Shown: positions 61,560 to 64,000 of the stretch, piece after piece
Numbering within the stretch: the stretch's first letter is position 1
Layout of the letters: each line of letters opens with the position of its first letter
Source of the DNA: Lithospermum erythrorhizon
Lineage: Eukaryota; Streptophyta; Magnoliopsida; Boraginales; Boraginaceae
Length of the DNA stretch: 64,000 nucleotides
Assembly: GCA_019722365.1 (NCBI GenBank)
Contig: JADFUC010000501.1
Coordinates: forward strand, 1-64,000
Direction of reading: 5' to 3'
Notes under the pieces: generated by a model
Seen by the model: only the letters and a program-made list of their open reading frames with translations
Databases searched by the model: none
What the model was told of the DNA's origin: nothing
Position numbers and translations under genes: made by a program

Positions 61560-62349
61560 CTGGCAACATGAAACATGTTAAGCATGTGAAGCAAGTGAAG
61601 ATAGGAATATATATTATAATAACATCAGGTAATTTGTTAAAATGTAATGCTCAAATGTATAAAATCTCAGAATTAGTGTTATGCAGAAACAATTTGTCAA
61701 AAGATATCCTATAGAAACCAGTACAATGTGTCATGGTCAAAGCTCATGCATGCATCATGATAACTCTAAATTCGAATTATGGGTAGAGAATAGGAAAAAT
61801 AACATGAAATGAAATAAAACTTGGAATAATTATAAGTGGAAAATCATTTCTCCGAGTCATTTATCTTCTTCAACTCTCCTACATTAACATAACATAATAC
61901 ACATAATAAGGTAAGAATGAAGAATCTCAGTCAAATAATACCTTCCCACGTGGATGCTCATTATCATGATTATCATGATTGGTGCAAAAACTATTACTCT
62001 ATTTTGCTTAGGCATTGATAAGGACGATCATATGACTGGAAAATACCTCAAGGTGAAGAGTCAAAAGTCCGCTTCTTGATGATTGCTCGCTTTGTTTGCC
62101 AAATTAAACTCTATCGGTAGAGAAGTTCTGGGTTGATTAATCATTGTGAAGTCACAAAGAGTTAATGAATATTTGAAGTTTTTGTATTACTTAAAAAGAA
62201 AATATATGCATGATATATGATGTTTGGCAAATCTTTCTACCGTACTAAAAACACGATAAGTCCTTGGTGCCTATTTTATGGACTTCAAGAAGATTATGAA
62301 GATTTGAATACAATGCCATTTAGTTCTTGACATTAAGGTCCAACAACAA

Positions 62350-63118
62350 CGGAGGGAACAAATTTTCATGAGTTTTCTCTCGATGACTTCCTCCCTCGAA
62401 TTCGAAGCTCCTAAATCTCAAATTCGACAAGTTCTCAAGAATTGCCAGTTTTTTCTCGTATACTGCATCAGCCTCCTACTACCGTTTAAATCTTCTAGTG
62501 CTACATAGTAAAGCTCACTGAACAACCTCAAATTGCCCATCTCCTCCAATTGTTCAGCCCTGTCCCCATGCTACTCAAAAACTAAATATCGACATCCGCT
62601 GGCTGAGGCAAATACTAACGGATTGGTACCACGGACACTATTGTCACAAGCTTCCAGTCATTTGAAGCGCCACTAGAAAAACTTCAGTACAACAATAGGA
62701 AAACTTCCTTCTCATGTTGCATCTAGCACTAGTGGATCCAATCAATCGTCATACTCTTAGATTATTTGCCGAATTCACATTGTATCAAGATTCTTTAAAA
62801 GATTCATCTACACCACCGCTCTTGGCAATCCAGGTAACCGTAACACATGCCTTATCTTTGAAATTTCCATTGATACTAGTGCCACAGATGATATGTCAGG
62901 TAATTCAATATTTTTAATAATTACCAGTCAATACCATCTAGCAATAACACTTTGGTTGATGGAACTCATTCATAAGTTATTGGAACTCAAATCATTAACC
63001 TCTTTCCTAAAATATCTTTATCTAATGTGTCACATTTATCTGATTTTTCATTTAACCTTCTGTCGATCAGTGCTGGCTGTTTGACTTCTGAATTGATGTG
63101 GAAAAGTTTGTGATGAAA
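62350..63118 (+). mobile_element. Ty1/copia retrotransposon remnant
   Basis: On the plus strand, reading through frame breaks, the protease active-site region appears as IDTSATDDMSGNS near 62867–62905. It is followed by NYQSIPSSNN, LVDGTHS and ISLSNVSHLSDFSFNLLSIS (to about 63075), the gag-pre-integrase start of a copia polyprotein. The rest of gag-pol and both LTRs are missing. The right edge abuts the repeated MED7 intron sequence near 63118. Confidence 0.78.
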
Positions 63119-64000
63119 ATCTTTGTGATGAAGTGTCATATTATACTGATAACTATTTATCCAATTCATCTCGTTCTTCACCCTGTTTCATCGACCAGAA
63201 CAGTTCTTTGTTACAAACATAATTGTGATATCTATATCTTGTGAAGTCAAACTACTAATGTTATAAAAGTCGGGGTATAAGTTGAATAATATGGGATGGT
63301 TGAAAATTGTGAAATAATATGCAAATGAGGAACTGGTACATGTAAATGAGTTTTGGTAGCCGACCCTACTTAGTGCTTGGTTTGGTTTGGATTGGTTTCG
63401 TATGTCAGTTTTGTCCGTTAGTTTCTGAGCTCTGGATGTTATGTGTGAGCCAGATAGGTGGCATAGTCTATTACTGCTTGAGTTTATGAGTTCTCATGGT
63501 TATATCATGCCCTGCGCTGGGCATTTGACCTTGCTAATTTTGAGAACATGAAGTAGCTTGAGCTATCTAATAAAGGCTTATTGGCCGAAAGACCCTAAAC
63601 TATGCGCTAATTTTTTACAATTCCTATATTGTGCCATTCCTGCATTTCCTCAACTTTCTTTTTGTTTAGGCAAGAGGCACCTCGAATTCTAGGATCTCAT
63701 TCCACTAAATACATAATGAAATGACTATATTATCCCTAAAACACACTGTAAAATGACTATGTTATATTAAAATGATTATTTTTTTCTTAATACTACACTA
63801 AAATATAAAAAGACTAAGATAAAGACACTAAAAATAATTCCATCCCTTTCTTCCTTACCATGTCTCTTACTCCACCTCTATCCCACAATCCCCGCCTCCG
63901 CCCCCCACATCACAACCTCCCCACCCCGCCCCCACCTCACAAACTCCGGGCGGGACCAAGCTCCACGACCTTGCTACTTCAAGGTCCGGTGAACAGGTCT
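63118..64000 (+). repeat. Second copy of MED7 intron 2 sequence (cut by window end)
   Basis: This matches 59034–59889 almost base for base at first (TGTGATGAAGTGTCATATTA, GGTTTGGATTGGTTT). The two then diverge more within the inverted-repeat element (63585 onward), including the C-rich block and the shared ending GAACAGGTCT. If the copy continues, a second MED7 exon 3 would lie beyond the window. No exon 1 or 2 copy is seen to the left. Confidence 0.9.

Overview
This window is nuclear DNA from a flowering plant. The genes have many short exons with GT–AG introns, the spacers are AT-rich and full of transposon debris, and the protein families are plant ones. The proteins look eudicot; an asterid is plausible but not proved here. 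There are no bacterial operons, rRNA genes or CRISPR arrays.

Layout: (1) 19–760, the 3' part of a minus-strand coiled-coil gene, cut by the window edge. (2) 1.2–14.2 kb, a repeat-rich spacer with two Stowaway-like MITEs, a long fold-back inverted repeat, a poly-T/GC-rich island and a 66-bp GC-rich direct repeat. (3) 14344–24425 (+), a class II starch branching enzyme gene of 22 exons. (4) 24.58–50.85 kb, a tandem duplication of a unit of about 9.6 kb. Each copy carries a minus-strand rhamnogalacturonan lyase gene (PL4; stop to start 26944–33200 and 43306–49830) and, beyond its 3' end, a small plus-strand gene-like sequence with an internal repeat. In copy 2 about 0.93 kb of the unit is replaced by about 7.7 kb that includes a decayed Ty3/gypsy element with pol on the minus strand. 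(5) 52700–57330 (+), a CorA-like magnesium transporter gene whose first exon is not recognised. (6) 57889–60872 (+), MED7 of the Mediator complex, three intact exons, with a 1.09-kb terminal-inverted-repeat element in intron 2. (7) 61392–61559 (-), an intact last exon of a protein disulfide isomerase-like gene ending in KDEL. (8) 62.35–63.12 kb, a Ty1/copia remnant. (9) 63118–64000, a second copy of part of MED7 intron 2, cut by the window edge.

The genes do not form a pathway: they cover starch synthesis in plastids, pectin breakdown in the wall, magnesium transport, transcription and ER folding. The most notable structure is the tandem lyase duplication later invaded by a retroelement.

A caution runs through the whole window. 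Many otherwise perfect exons carry scattered 1–5 bp insertions or deletions, and there are patches (about 35.1–41.2, 52.0–52.7 and 53.3–53.5 kb) where sequence quality seems to collapse. This looks more like unpolished long-read consensus than real gene decay, so frameshifts here should not be taken as pseudogene evidence without read support. No clearly new biological system was found.
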